From Bacteroidales bacterium UBA1205 (lineage in GTDB: Bacteria > Bacteroidota > Bacteroidia > Bacteroidales > WCHB1-69): a stretch of DNA of 31,071 bases. The DNA lies in NCBI GenBank assembly GCA_002309615.1, contig DBXT01000020.1, forward strand, positions 11,081 to 42,151. Reading direction: 5' to 3'. Position numbers and translations under genes: made by a program. The first letter of the stretch is position 1, and every line of letters starts with the position of its first letter. Under the pieces are notes generated by a model. That model worked only from the letters and a program-made list of their open reading frames with translations. It was not told the origin of the DNA and ran no database searches. Of the stretch, positions 1-9,289 are shown one piece after another.

Positions 1-1
1 A

Positions 2-1192
2 AAAAATAGAATAGAAACATTGGAAGAACTGAAAAAATACATACTGCTTACCAAAGAAGAAGAAGAAGGTGTGGCACAGTCGTTAAAGACTTTGCGTATG
101 GCTATCACTCCGTATTATTTAAGTTTGATCGACCCCGATAATCCTCATTGTCCTGTTCGTCGTCAGGCTATCCCTACTATTGCGGAATTACATCAATCTG
201 CTGCCGATTTGTTGGATCCTTTACACGAAGATGAAGATTCTCCTGTGCCCGGACTCACCCATAGATATCCCGACAGGGTGTTGTTTTTAATCACCGATAT
301 GTGTTCCATGTATTGTCGTCATTGCACCCGTCGCAGGTTTGCCGGTCAGCACGATTGTCAATCTCCTTCGGAAAGAATACAAAAAGCCATAGATTATATA
401 GCTGCCACTCCTACGGTGCGTGATGTGTTGTTGTCAGGTGGCGATGCTTTGATGGTAAATGATGATATGTTGGAATCCATTATTCAAAGGTTAAGAAATA
501 TTCCTCATGTGGAAATTATCCGATTGGGAACCCGTACACCGGTGGTTTGTCCTCAACGTATCACCGATAAATTGGTGAATATGCTGAAAAAATATCATCC
601 TATTTGGATCAACACTCATTTTAACCACCCGCAAGAGGTTACGGCAGAATCTATTGCGGCATGTGCAAAAATGGCTGATGCGGGCATTCCTTTAGGCAAT
701 CAAACAGTGCTGTTGAGAGGTGTAAACGATTGTACCTATGTGATGAAGAAATTGGTGCATGAATTGGTGAAAATGAGAGTACGTCCATATTATATTTATC
801 AATGTGATTTATCTATGGGATTGGAACATTTCCGCACTCCGGTTTCCAAAGGTATAGAAATTATTGAAAATTTGAGAGGTCATACTTCCGGTTATGCCGT
901 GCCTACCTTTGTAGTAGATGCTCCCGGCGGTGGCGGAAAAACACCCGTAATGCCTAATTATGTAATATCCCAAAGTCCTAATAGAGTGATATTGCGTAAT
1001 TTTGAAGGTGTTATTACCACCTATACCGAGCCTGCTGATTATAAAGAGGAATGTCATTGTCCGGAATGCGAGCAAAAACGCCGACAAGCTAAAGAAGGTG
1101 TCGCCTCCTTGCTCAATGGTGATACTTTGGCATTAGAACCTGCTCATTTGGCTCGTAAAGAAAGAAATAAACTTAGGAATAATAAGAAATAA
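2..1192 (+). CDS. kamA: Lysine 2,3-aminomutase, 5'-truncated by the window edge
   Basis: Radical-SAM, PLP-dependent enzyme that interconverts L-lysine and L-beta-lysine, the first step of lysine fermentation. Counting from the TTG at 20, the radical-SAM cluster motif CxxxCxxC is C95/C99/C102, the PLP lysine is K307 in the glycine-rich PGGGGKTPV segment, and C262 with the C-terminal CHCPEC group match the family's zinc ligands. The reading frame stays open to base 2 and the extra codons (KNRIET) match the family just before EELKKY, so the TTG at 20 is not the start. By comparison with clostridial KamA (about 416 residues, recalled), roughly 20-30 N-terminal residues lie outside the window. The C-terminus is complete and followed by a strong terminator, so it is the last gene of its transcript. 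Other lysine-pathway genes, if present, must be upstream. Identity is very secure from long near-identical stretches. Confidence 0.97.
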   Translation, partial: KNRIETLEELKKYILLTKEEEEGVAQSLKTLRMAITPYYLSLIDPDNPHCPVRRQAIPTIAELHQSAADLLDPLHEDEDSPVPGLTHRYPDRVLFLITDMCSMYCRHCTRRRFAGQHDCQSPSERIQKAIDYIAATPTVRDVLLSGGDALMVNDDMLESIIQRLRNIPHVEIIRLGTRTPVVCPQRITDKLVNMLKKYHPIWINTHFNHPQEVTAESIAACAKMADAGIPLGNQTVLLRGVNDCTYVMKKLVHELVKMRVRPYYIYQCDLSMGLEHFRTPVSKGIEIIENLRGHTSGYAVPTFVVDAPGGGGKTPVMPNYVISQSPNRVILRNFEGVITTYTEPADYKEECHCPECEQKRRQAKEGVASLLNGDTLALEPAHLARKERNKLRNNKK

Positions 1193-1214
1193 TTCATGAT
1201 ACGTTTAATTTTTC

Positions 1215-1249
1215 CCGCAACGCCGGTACTCGGTGTTGCGGTTTTTTTT
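1215..1249 (+). terminator. Rho-independent terminator of kamA
   Basis: An 11-bp stem (1215-1225 with 1231-1241) with a 5-base loop is followed by eight T. One pair is G-U if read on the plus strand but would be a C-A mismatch on the minus strand, which fits use in the plus direction, 22 bases after the kamA stop. Confidence 0.9.
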
Positions 1250-1287
1250 ATTGGTGAGCATATACTCGGTTGATATGCTCAAGGGAT

Positions 1288-1320
1288 AAAAAAAAGGAAG
1301 CTTGCAACTTCCTTTTTTTT
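1288..1320 (-). terminator. Terminator of valS, symmetric and possibly bidirectional
   Basis: A8-GGAAG, a 7-base loop, then CTTCC-T8. It sits two bases past the valS stop, so its main job is to end the minus-strand valS transcript. The A and T tracts make it symmetric, so it could also act as a backup for kamA. Confidence 0.8.
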
Positions 1321-1322
1321 GT

Positions 1323-3944
1323 TTATTCTGTGAGCTTTTTCAAATTATCTTTCAGCGTTTCCAATTTTGAAGTGGCGTCAGCTTGCTTTTTCCGTTCTAA
1401 AGCCACTATCTCCGGTTTGGCATTGTTAACAAATTTTTCATTGTTCAATTTGTTGATCACCGAATTCAGGAATTTTTCATAATATTGAATATCAGCTTCT
1501 ATTTTCTTTATTTCAGCCTCTTTATCTATCATATTTCCTATAGGGATAATCCATTCGGTGGTGTTGACCAAAAAGTTGACGGTAGGGGTGTTCATGCCGT
1601 CTTCCCAAGTTTGTATGCTATTGATATTGGCTATTTTACGTATTAAAGAGTCATAATAGGTAACAGCTTCACCTTTATAGTAAATATCCAAAGCTTGTTT
1701 GCCGGGGATATTTTTTTGTAAGCGTATGTTGCGTATATTGGTGATAATATCTTTGATGGTTTCAAAATTCTTCAATAGTTGCTCATCAGCTTTTTGCACC
1801 TGCGGCAATTGTGCGTGCATAATACTTTCACCTTCAGCTCGTTGTTGTAGCGATTGCCACAGTTCTTCGGTGATAAACGGAATAAACGGATGCAATAAAC
1901 GAAGTAGATGGTCAAAGAATTGCAATGTGGATTGATAGGTTTTTTCGTCTATGGCTTGTCCGAAATCGGGTTTAATCATTTCCAGATACCATGCGGAAAA
2001 TTCATCCCAAAACAATTTATATACCACCATCAGGGCTTCCGACAGTCGGTATTTGGAAAATAAATCATCAATTTCGGCATGCACCCTGCAGAGTATATTG
2101 TCAAACCATTCCACCGCTTTTTGAGCTGTTTCGGGTTGTGGCTTGTTTTCAACTTTCCATGATTTCACCAATCGAAAAGCATTCCATATCTTATTGTTGA
2201 AATTACGTCCTTGTTCGCACAATGCTTCATCAAAAAGTATGTCATTGCCGGCAGGAGCAGAAAGCATCATACCCATGCGAACGGCATCGGCACCGTATTT
2301 GTCCATCAATTCTATAGGGTCGGGGGAGTTGCCTGCCGATTTGGACATTTTTTTGCCTTTTTTATCTCTTACTATGCCGGTGAAATATACATTTTTGAAA
2401 GGGTAGGTGCCTTTGTATTCGTAGCCTGCCATTATCATTCGTGCCACCCAGAAGAAAATGATATCCGGTGCTGTTACCAAGTCGGCGGTAGGGTAGTAAT
2501 ATTTTATCTCCTCATTGTCGGGACGGTTGATGCCGTCAAACAGAGAAATAGGCCACAACCATGAAGAAAACCATGTATCCAAACAATCTTCTTCTTGTCG
2601 TAAGTCTGCGGTGGTGAGAGATGCATTACCTGTTTTTTGTTTTGCTTGTGCAAGCGCTTCTTCTATGTTAGGAGCAACCACAAAGCCGCCTTGCGGTAAA
2701 TAGTAGGCAGGAATACGATGTCCCCACCATAGTTGGCGGCTGATACACCAATCTTTCACCTCTTCCATCCAATGACGGTAGGTGTTTTTGAATTTGGCGG
2801 GATGAAATACTATTTCGTCATTGATAACGGCGTTCAAAGCGGGTAGTGCCAATTCTTTCATTTTTACAAACCATTGCATGGATAGTTTGGGCTCTATGGC
2901 AGCATTGGTACGTTCGGAAAAGCCTACTTTGTTAACATAATCTTCCACTTTTTCCAACAGATTGGCGGCCTGCAGATCTTCCACTATTTGTTTGCGTACG
3001 GCAAATCTGTCCATGCCTGCGTATTGACCGCCATTTTCGTTAAGGGTGCCGTTGTCGTTAAATATATCTATGCTTTTCAGCCCGTGTTTTTCGCCCAACA
3101 TATAGTCGTTGATATCATGGGCAGGAGTTACCTTAAGGCAACCTGTACCGAATTCTATATCCACATATTCATCTTCTATTACAGGTATTTCCCTTCCTAC
3201 TAAAGGCACTATCACATGTTTGCCTTTCAGGTGTTGATTTTTAGGGTCTTGCGGGTTAATACACATGGCGGTATCGCCCATAATGGTTTCCGGGCGGGTG
3301 GTGGCTACTATAGCATAACCATCTTCTCCTGCTATTTTGTAACGAAGATAATATAATTTACCGTTTTGTTCTTTATATATCACCTCTTCGTCCGATAGGG
3401 CGGTTTGGGCTTGTGGATCCCAATTAACCATACGAACGCCTCTGTAAATGAGGCCTTTGTTATATAGGTCGCAAAATACTTTTATTACACTTTCAGAACG
3501 GATGTCGTCCATGGTAAAAGCGGTTCTGTCCCAATCGCATGAAGCACCCAAGCGACGCAGTTGTTTGAGAATAATGCCACCATGTTCGTGTGTCCAATCC
3601 CATGCCTGTTCCAAAAATTGCTCACGGCTGAGGTCGGTCTTTTTTATACCTTGTTGGGCTAATTTGTTTACCACTTTGGCTTCGGTTGCAATAGAAGCAT
3701 GGTCAGTACCCGGTACCCAACAAGCATTCTTGCCTTGCGAGCGAGCACGACGTACCAATATATCTTGTATGGTATTGTTGAGCATGTGGCCCATGTGTAA
3801 TATACCCGTTACGTTTGGAGGCGGAATAACTATGGTATAGGGTGCTCTATGGTCAGGAGCGGATTTGAACAAGCCGTTATTTATCCAATATTGATACCAT
3901 TTGCTTTCAACTTCTGCGGGAGTGTATTTTGCTGCTAAATCCAT
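1323..3944 (-). CDS. valS: Valyl-tRNA synthetase
   Basis: Cytoplasmic class I aminoacyl-tRNA synthetase that charges tRNA-Val. At 873 residues it has the normal bacterial length. Visible landmarks: the HIGH-type motif as HMGH at residues 50-53; the CP1 editing domain from about 190 to 340 with ATTRPET around 214-220; the tRNA-synthetase core with WWGHRIPAYY near 406-415; KMSKS at 532-536; the anticodon-binding domain; and a C-terminal Lys/Glu-rich coiled coil from about 805 to 873, as in other ValRS enzymes. The ATG at 3944 gives the conserved N-terminal MDLAAKYTP. It is a single-gene transcript, with its own promoter at 4002-4032 and its own terminator at 1288-1320. The leader contains three 10-bp-phased repeats (described separately) that could be regulatory. 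No odd composition or damage seen. Confidence 0.98.
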   Translation of the reverse strand: MDLAAKYTPAEVESKWYQYWINNGLFKSAPDHRAPYTIVIPPPNVTGILHMGHMLNNTIQDILVRRARSQGKNACWVPGTDHASIATEAKVVNKLAQQGIKKTDLSREQFLEQAWDWTHEHGGIILKQLRRLGASCDWDRTAFTMDDIRSESVIKVFCDLYNKGLIYRGVRMVNWDPQAQTALSDEEVIYKEQNGKLYYLRYKIAGEDGYAIVATTRPETIMGDTAMCINPQDPKNQHLKGKHVIVPLVGREIPVIEDEYVDIEFGTGCLKVTPAHDINDYMLGEKHGLKSIDIFNDNGTLNENGGQYAGMDRFAVRKQIVEDLQAANLLEKVEDYVNKVGFSERTNAAIEPKLSMQWFVKMKELALPALNAVINDEIVFHPAKFKNTYRHWMEEVKDWCISRQLWWGHRIPAYYLPQGGFVVAPNIEEALAQAKQKTGNASLTTADLRQEEDCLDTWFSSWLWPISLFDGINRPDNEEIKYYYPTADLVTAPDIIFFWVARMIMAGYEYKGTYPFKNVYFTGIVRDKKGKKMSKSAGNSPDPIELMDKYGADAVRMGMMLSAPAGNDILFDEALCEQGRNFNNKIWNAFRLVKSWKVENKPQPETAQKAVEWFDNILCRVHAEIDDLFSKYRLSEALMVVYKLFWDEFSAWYLEMIKPDFGQAIDEKTYQSTLQFFDHLLRLLHPFIPFITEELWQSLQQRAEGESIMHAQLPQVQKADEQLLKNFETIKDIITNIRNIRLQKNIPGKQALDIYYKGEAVTYYDSLIRKIANINSIQTWEDGMNTPTVNFLVNTTEWIIPIGNMIDKEAEIKKIEADIQYYEKFLNSVINKLNNEKFVNNAKPEIVALERKKQADATSKLETLKDNLKKLTE

Positions 3945-3967
3945 TTATCTTTCAGTTAATTAATATA

Positions 3968-3997
3968 ATACGAATTTATACGTATGAATACGTACAA
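3968..3997. repeat. Three ATACGW repeats at 10-bp spacing in the valS leader
   Basis: Copies begin at 3968 (ATACGA), 3978 (ATACGT) and 3988 (ATACGT), exactly one helical turn apart. The last two contain the palindrome TACGTA. They lie just downstream of the valS -7 element, about where transcription should start and in the first part of the leader. This arrangement would suit an operator bound on one face of the DNA. No known regulator is recognised. Confidence 0.5.
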
Positions 3998-4001
3998 ACT
4001 G

Positions 4002-4032
4002 CAAAGATAGCATTTTTGACGCACATACACAA
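4002..4032 (-). promoter_or_regulatory. Bacteroidota-type promoter of valS
   Basis: On the minus strand the -7 element TATCTTTG (4009-4002, followed by C) matches TAnnTTTG. A TTG at 4032-4030 lies 20 bases upstream, at the spacing expected for the -33 element. It is the best-formed promoter of the window, with about 57 bases from the -7 element to the valS ATG. Confidence 0.7.
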
Positions 4033-4095
4033 CGGAGCATGCGTAGAATCATGCATTTTTATTTTTTTTTTGCTATTAATTATGAGGATAGGTAA

Positions 4096-5268
4096 CTAAA
4101 ATATGCTACTTATTCTTTCCAAGGCGTCGGTAAGCGTAGTTCGAGGGCAGGCAACATTTAACCTGAAACAATTTTGGTAACGTTCACCTCCGAATTCCGT
4201 ACCGTCGTTAAGAGCTATTAAAGCTTGGTTAATGAGTCTGTCTTTTATCTCTTGATGCGACAATTGCATGGCGGAAAAATCAATCCACAATAAATAAGAT
4301 GCCTGCGGTCGCATCACTTTTACCTTGGGTAAGTGTTTTTGCATATAGCCAATGGTATAGTCTATATTATTTTGGATGTAGGCTTTCACTTGGCCTAACC
4401 ATTCTTCGCCATGAGTAAAAGCGGCGATGGCGGTAGTGTATGCCAAGGTGTGCCCGTTAGCTACTTCGTAGCCGTCAAGATAATTCCAATATTGTTCTCT
4501 GATGTCCTCATTGTGAATATATACAGCCGAACTGGACATGCCGGCAACATTGAATGTTTTGCTGGGGGCAAAAAAAGTGGCGGATATGTTTTTGGCTTCC
4601 TCGGATACGGTAGAGAAAGAAAACTGCTCTTCGTCGTTAAAAACAAGGTCTGCATGTATTTCATCCGATATCACCTTCACTTGGTGTTGTTGGCATAGAC
4701 TTGCTATTTTTTGTAACTCTTCTTTGGTCCATACACGTCCACCGGGGTTGTGAGGATTGGATAATATCAATAATTTAGCACCTTGTAATTTTGTTTCAAA
4801 ATCCTCCCAATTGATATGGAATTTTCCGTCTATTATTTCCAAATGGCTGCATCTTAATTCTCTTTTTCCTTGCAAAGGTACCTGTATAAACGGCGGATAT
4901 ACAGGGTTGAAAATCACTATGGCATCGCCGGTGGCGGTAAATGCCTGCACAAAAAAGCTGATGCCTGCAACTATACCCGGAATAAAATGCAATTCCTTGG
5001 CTCGGGCTGTGATATGGTAACGTTTTTTCAACCATGTTGTTAAGGCGGTAAAATAATCAGTATCCCCGAAAGTATATCCTATCATCGGATGTTGCAGCCT
5101 TTGGTTAATAGCTTGTAAAATAAAATCGGGGGTAGGAAAGTCCATTTCTGCAACCCACATGGGTAATAGGTCGTTACGACCGAAAATACGATACATCATA
5201 TCGTGTTTTACGCTGGCTCTGTTTTTACAATTAATGACGGTGTCAAAATCGTATTTTTTAGTTGGCAT
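4096..5268 (-). CDS. PatB/MalY-type PLP C-S lyase (cystathionine beta-lyase family)
   Basis: A 390-residue fold-type I PLP enzyme of the MalY/PatB group, which cleaves C-S bonds in cystathionine or cysteine and can release H2S, and in some members aminotransfers. Signatures: MWVAEMDFPTP near 37-47, SNPHNPGGR at 170-178, SDEIHADLVF at 201-210, PLP lysine K237 in APSKTFNVAGM, and the C-terminal carboxylate-binding FRLNVACPR. The MWVAEMDF and SDEIHADL segments separate this group from ordinary aspartate aminotransferases. It is cytoplasmic, with no signal peptide. It begins 19 bases after porW/sprE and is the last gene of the minus-strand run. No convincing terminator was seen between it and valS. 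Substrate is not predictable from sequence, so beta-lyase is the family default. No gene symbol is given because malY and patB cannot be separated here. Confidence 0.9.
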   Translation of the reverse strand: MPTKKYDFDTVINCKNRASVKHDMMYRIFGRNDLLPMWVAEMDFPTPDFILQAINQRLQHPMIGYTFGDTDYFTALTTWLKKRYHITARAKELHFIPGIVAGISFFVQAFTATGDAIVIFNPVYPPFIQVPLQGKRELRCSHLEIIDGKFHINWEDFETKLQGAKLLILSNPHNPGGRVWTKEELQKIASLCQQHQVKVISDEIHADLVFNDEEQFSFSTVSEEAKNISATFFAPSKTFNVAGMSSSAVYIHNEDIREQYWNYLDGYEVANGHTLAYTTAIAAFTHGEEWLGQVKAYIQNNIDYTIGYMQKHLPKVKVMRPQASYLLWIDFSAMQLSHQEIKDRLINQALIALNDGTEFGGERYQNCFRLNVACPRTTLTDALERISSIF

Positions 5269-5287
5269 ACAAAAAATGAATAAGGTA

Positions 5288-7969
5288 TTATTGATTTAAA
5301 TAGTTCTCTTTAAAAAATGCTTCGTAGTCGGCTCTTATGTCTTTATTTTTGAAAAAGAGCGTGTAGTTGGCATCGGAAATGGTATATATTTTGGTTGTAG
5401 AAGAACTATTGAGAGTGGATAAATAATTATTGTCTGTTTTCATTAAACGATAATAGTCCATGGCTTTTTCCTTGTTGTCAAACCTTGAAACGGATATCAT
5501 TTGTATGGTGTTGTCTATATAAAAATTGGAGATATCAAATTTTTCACGACGGAAATAGGCCTTGTTAAAATCGACAATGGCATTTTTCAAATCGTTGATT
5601 TTTAAATCTCTAATATCAGCAATGATGATGATGAAATGGAATGCTGATGCATCGTAGGTATAAGACAATTTTGGAGAGGGTTTGTCGGCAGGTTTGCTTG
5701 AGGAAGCAGTCGAAGAGGATGGCTGGTTTTCCAATCTTTTGAGAGCTTCCAATAAAGCTTCTGCCGCTGTATCTATCGCAGTGGTAGGGTAGCGTGTGAT
5801 AATATTTTTTAAATGCACTTTCAAACTATCGTGGCCATACATCTTATCCACACATATAGCCCGTATGTATTCCATTTTGGCGTTGAGTTCGGAATTGGCA
5901 AATTTCTGCAATCCTTCATTACACATGTTATAGGCAACAGGATAATGTCCGCCTGTAAAAGTATCGTAGAGCAAGGTGTAATAGTTTTCCGCTGCTTGCT
6001 GTTGTTGTTGTATGTTTTGATAATAGTCAGGATCGTTGATAATACGAGTATAATCGGTATTGGGGTAGTGGCTTAAGCAATAGTTTTTGTAATAATTGCT
6101 TTTTTCTATATCTCCTGTAGATAAGTAGGAAGTGTATAGTTGGAAGCATGACGGTGCTGCCAATTTATTATCAGGGAATCGTTGTAGTAAGGTTTCAAAT
6201 TCGAAATTTGACATAGGTTTATCGTTCAGATGGTCATAGTAAATGAATCCTGCATTGTACATGGCAGTGGCGATGTCGTTGTTCATTTTGGCTATTTCCT
6301 CCTCTGAGGTGGGCATGTCTTGCAAATAATAACTTTTGTCCATAGGATTGGAGGTGCGTGTTGCGGATGCTGATTTGGATGATGTGGAAGAATCGGTATT
6401 GCCGTCCCCGTCGTTACCGGTGTTGTCAATATCGTTTTTCGCCAAATTGGTTGCGTCAAACGACATGACACTGATGTCATTAACAAACCAATAGTCTTCC
6501 AAAACGCGGCTGCCCCATTGTTTTCGGAAATTTTGTATAGATGTCTTGTTTTGAGTGGGGTCTGCAAATATCCATTTGCCGCCGGAGTGTCCTGCAGCGG
6601 CTGCAGAGCTTCTGCGTTTGGAAGCATTTTCCATCAATTGAGCTTTTTCATTTTCGTCAGCTATGCGTTCTTCTTCTTTTTTCTGATATTCAGCTATCAG
6701 TTTGCTAATATAATCGTTGCGTTCCGGTTCGCTGAGTGAGGCTAAATACAGCATGCTGTCGTTGTGGCTGATAATCATTAAATTTGACACCAAATCTTTC
6801 AATGTTTCGCTACGTTTTTTTATCCCTGTATAATTTTGAAAGTTGGTCGGCATATTCACCAATAATGTATCGTAATAGGTGAGTGCATTCACATAGTTGT
6901 TCTTTGCATAGTATAAGTCAGCCAAGGTGAGCGAAGACAATGCTTTTTGATGAGGATTGCTGAAAGACCAAAATACCGATGCTTCCAAATTGTTAATAGC
7001 GGAGTTGGTATCGTTTTCTGCCATGTCCAATAAAGCCAAAGTGTAGAATATCTGGTCTTTTAAACTTTCATTACGACCATCTTTGAACAATTTGTTCAGT
7101 TTTTGCCTTGATTCTGCAATATCGTTATTGCACAATGCCAAATTGATGGTAGCATTGAATTCCATTTCATATACAGGGTTGCGTTTTAATACGGCTAAAT
7201 AATTTTTGGTGGCGTCTTCTTTTAATTCCAATTGTTGTTGAATTTGAGCAAGAATAAAAAGAATACGTGTTTTAAAGTCTTTCTTCATATGTTTGTGTTT
7301 GAGCAATTCTGTAAGATATATAGTGGCTTGCTCATATTCTTTTTGACTGATAAGCATTTGAGAATACGTTCCTTCCCAATGTTGCTTGTAGATGTCTTTT
7401 TTCTGATTGGCTATATCTTGACGTATGGTTTCCAATGTTTCTTCAGCTTCTTTTATGCGGTCCATACGTAATTCTGTTTCGGCTTTCCATGTATGGGCAT
7501 CCGGCCATACATTGCCGTTGTGATGCGTGTTGATAATATAATTGAACACTCCTATGGCATCAGCATAATCTTGTCGTTGATAATATGCTTTTCCTAAAAG
7601 CAAGTAGGCATCATCAATGGGTTTGCATCGTTCTACACCTTTAATCAGCATGGAGTGTTTTTTGATGGCTTTGGAGCATTTTTCTATCGTTCTATCCCAT
7701 TTAGGAGCTTGCTTGAGGGCTTCTGTTTTATCTACTAAAGGATATATAGGAAGTATGTCGGTATAATTGTCCGTATTGGAATTTTCAATGGCCTCCATCC
7801 CTTCCTTGTAACTTTCACTGCCATTGAATATAATGTTGAATCGGGCGGTGGTGCCGTGATAGGCACGATAAAAGAAATTGTCTTTTTTGGTACTGCAAGC
7901 ACATAATAAGCACATTGTCAGTGTGATTATTGTGATTTTTTTGCAACCGTATGTTTGAATTCTTTTCAC
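5288..7969 (-). CDS. porW: PorW/SprE-like TPR lipoprotein of the type IX secretion system
   Basis: An 893-residue lipoprotein. The N-terminus has a hydrophobic stretch and a lipobox LCAC, giving lipidated C25. It then runs through a FFYRAYHGTTARFNIIFNG region that I recognise from SprE (Flavobacterium) and PorW (Porphyromonas). Many TPR-like helical repeats follow (about 50-400 and 550-750), interrupted by low-complexity Ser/Thr/Asn tracts near 515-545 and 765-785 and a short Gln run near 655. The conserved C-terminal domain ends in YEAFFKENYLNQ. PorW is known to link the PorKN ring to other parts of the T9SS machine, and SprE is needed for gliding and secretion. Its neighbours support secretion: the next gene upstream encodes a peptidase with a T9SS sorting domain. 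The 66-base gap before it lacks a recognisable promoter element, so it is probably cotranscribed. Family assignment is good, and the exact name (porW or sprE) depends on lineage. Confidence 0.85.
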   Translation of the reverse strand: MKRIQTYGCKKITIITLTMCLLCACSTKKDNFFYRAYHGTTARFNIIFNGSESYKEGMEAIENSNTDNYTDILPIYPLVDKTEALKQAPKWDRTIEKCSKAIKKHSMLIKGVERCKPIDDAYLLLGKAYYQRQDYADAIGVFNYIINTHHNGNVWPDAHTWKAETELRMDRIKEAEETLETIRQDIANQKKDIYKQHWEGTYSQMLISQKEYEQATIYLTELLKHKHMKKDFKTRILFILAQIQQQLELKEDATKNYLAVLKRNPVYEMEFNATINLALCNNDIAESRQKLNKLFKDGRNESLKDQIFYTLALLDMAENDTNSAINNLEASVFWSFSNPHQKALSSLTLADLYYAKNNYVNALTYYDTLLVNMPTNFQNYTGIKKRSETLKDLVSNLMIISHNDSMLYLASLSEPERNDYISKLIAEYQKKEEERIADENEKAQLMENASKRRSSAAAAGHSGGKWIFADPTQNKTSIQNFRKQWGSRVLEDYWFVNDISVMSFDATNLAKNDIDNTGNDGDGNTDSSTSSKSASATRTSNPMDKSYYLQDMPTSEEEIAKMNNDIATAMYNAGFIYYDHLNDKPMSNFEFETLLQRFPDNKLAAPSCFQLYTSYLSTGDIEKSNYYKNYCLSHYPNTDYTRIINDPDYYQNIQQQQQAAENYYTLLYDTFTGGHYPVAYNMCNEGLQKFANSELNAKMEYIRAICVDKMYGHDSLKVHLKNIITRYPTTAIDTAAEALLEALKRLENQPSSSTASSSKPADKPSPKLSYTYDASAFHFIIIIADIRDLKINDLKNAIVDFNKAYFRREKFDISNFYIDNTIQMISVSRFDNKEKAMDYYRLMKTDNNYLSTLNSSSTTKIYTISDANYTLFFKNKDIRADYEAFFKENYLNQ

Positions 7970-8035
7970 CGTATATTTTTATTAAATATTTATAACGTAG
8001 TATCGGTAATTTTATTGTATTAATTTTTGTTTTTC

Positions 8036-9289
8036 TTATTGTTTACAAAAACGGGCGATTTTTTCATCAATTTTTACAATATAACAACCTGAAGCCCATG
8101 ATGATATATCAATTTCTATGTGAGTGTCGGCAGGAGTGATGTGTTGAATCACAGCTCCGATATGATTGTATATAAGTATGGAAGAGGGAATAGTATCGCA
8201 GTGAAGAAAAATTTTTTCATCAGCAGGATTAGGATACAAACAAATAGCATCATCAGCCATTTGTTTTATTCCGTTTTTGTCCGGCAAAGTAATAGGCATA
8301 GAAGGGTCTCCAAAGAGCAACCATGTTTGGGCTTCTGTGTGGCGATGCAAACTATCGGTAGTGTATTGGTACATTTTCAGCCATAATTTTCCCAATGTGC
8401 TTTGTGCAGGAAGCTTGTTGCAGATATATACCAAGGCTTCTAAATTGGCATCCCAATCGCATAAAGCCGATGACATGATAGCGGCTTTTGCTCCGTATTC
8501 ACTATTGAGCCATGTTTCCGCCATGCAGGTGCGACCGGCAAAATGTCCGTTGTTGCATGCGGCAGCTATCACAATAGGATATCGGGTGTTGTTTAAGTGT
8601 TGAAGTTGATTTTGGGTCAGCATGCCGGTATTCCAACCGCTATAGTCGCCATGTCCGGCATAAAGCACTAAATCAACCCCTTGGTTAACAGCCGTAATAA
8701 TGTCGTAAGCCGCAGGATTGCCCGCTGCGTCCAAGCCCTCTCTGCTACCGTCGAAATATTCTCCTATGGTGCGAATGTTTTTTTGTGACAATACAGCGGA
8801 AATATCCCGCATGCGTTCCCAATCGTATTTATCGGTTAAAGCGGATTTTTCAGCGGAGGCGATAGTGATAGTCTCTGAAATAACAGTTGAGCTGTTTTTA
8901 TAAATGATGTTGTTCAGTTCTTTTGCTGTTTGAATAGGCAAACGTCCTACGGGAATGTTGGTGTGAGCATTGCTGTCACATGTGTAATATATGTCGCTCA
9001 ATCCGTCTTGAACAGGAAAGGAGGGTATCAACTCATGGTCGCCTATGATAAGCAAATAATCTGCCGAAAAATAATGAGATAGGCTATCTATGCGCAGCTT
9101 TATTTGTGTTGATTCCATCGTATCGCATACCAATGTGGTGCATATCATTTCCGGCTTGGACTGAATATAGGTATCCACCATATCGCTAAAGCAAGATGGG
9201 GTAAGTATCAACATTTTTTCTTGTGCATATAAAGCAAAGGAATATAGGTCAGCAATGATGAATAATAGAAAAATATGCAGGTAACGCAT
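8036..9289 (-). CDS. Compact C25 (gingipain-type) cysteine peptidase with T9SS C-terminal sorting domain
   Basis: A 417-residue secreted protein. The signal peptide covers residues 1-22, with likely cleavage after YA. A caspase/gingipain-like C25 fold follows: the catalytic His is H213 in LVLYAGHGDYSGW, the catalytic Cys is C245 in VIAAACNNGHF, and the family's WLLFGDPSM segment is at 323-331. The last about 67 residues form a type A T9SS sorting domain: YPNPA at 352-356, ASGCYIVKI at 399-407, and a short basic end. Unlike the gingipains there is no long prodomain or adhesin region, and unlike the PorU sortase it is far too short. Its ATG overlaps the ClC stop by one base (TAATG), implying translational coupling, and porW/sprE follows. 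It is likely exported through T9SS to the cell surface or medium. The peptide preference (Arg, Lys or other) cannot be read from the sequence. Confidence 0.85.
   Translation of the reverse strand: MRYLHIFLLFIIADLYSFALYAQEKMLILTPSCFSDMVDTYIQSKPEMICTTLVCDTMESTQIKLRIDSLSHYFSADYLLIIGDHELIPSFPVQDGLSDIYYTCDSNAHTNIPVGRLPIQTAKELNNIIYKNSSTVISETITIASAEKSALTDKYDWERMRDISAVLSQKNIRTIGEYFDGSREGLDAAGNPAAYDIITAVNQGVDLVLYAGHGDYSGWNTGMLTQNQLQHLNNTRYPIVIAAACNNGHFAGRTCMAETWLNSEYGAKAAIMSSALCDWDANLEALVYICNKLPAQSTLGKLWLKMYQYTTDSLHRHTEAQTWLLFGDPSMPITLPDKNGIKQMADDAICLYPNPADEKIFLHCDTIPSSILIYNHIGAVIQHITPADTHIEIDISSWASGCYIVKIDEKIARFCKQ

Noticed and set aside
809..1087. Open frames opposite kamA, rho, hydA, hydB and others
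   Set aside because: They lie wholly inside well-identified genes, have no family features, signal sequences or start signals, and are shadows of the coding strand.
20..1192. TTG at 20 as the start of kamA
   Set aside because: The frame is open to the window edge and the upstream codons match the family's N-terminal sequence, so the gene is truncated by the window rather than starting at a TTG.
4037..4070. Plus-strand terminator-like sequence GCATG, 8-base loop, CATGC, then T-rich run
   Set aside because: The stem is only 5 bp, there is no plus-strand gene upstream to end, and it is in the wrong direction for patB. It is probably chance in an AT-rich spacer.
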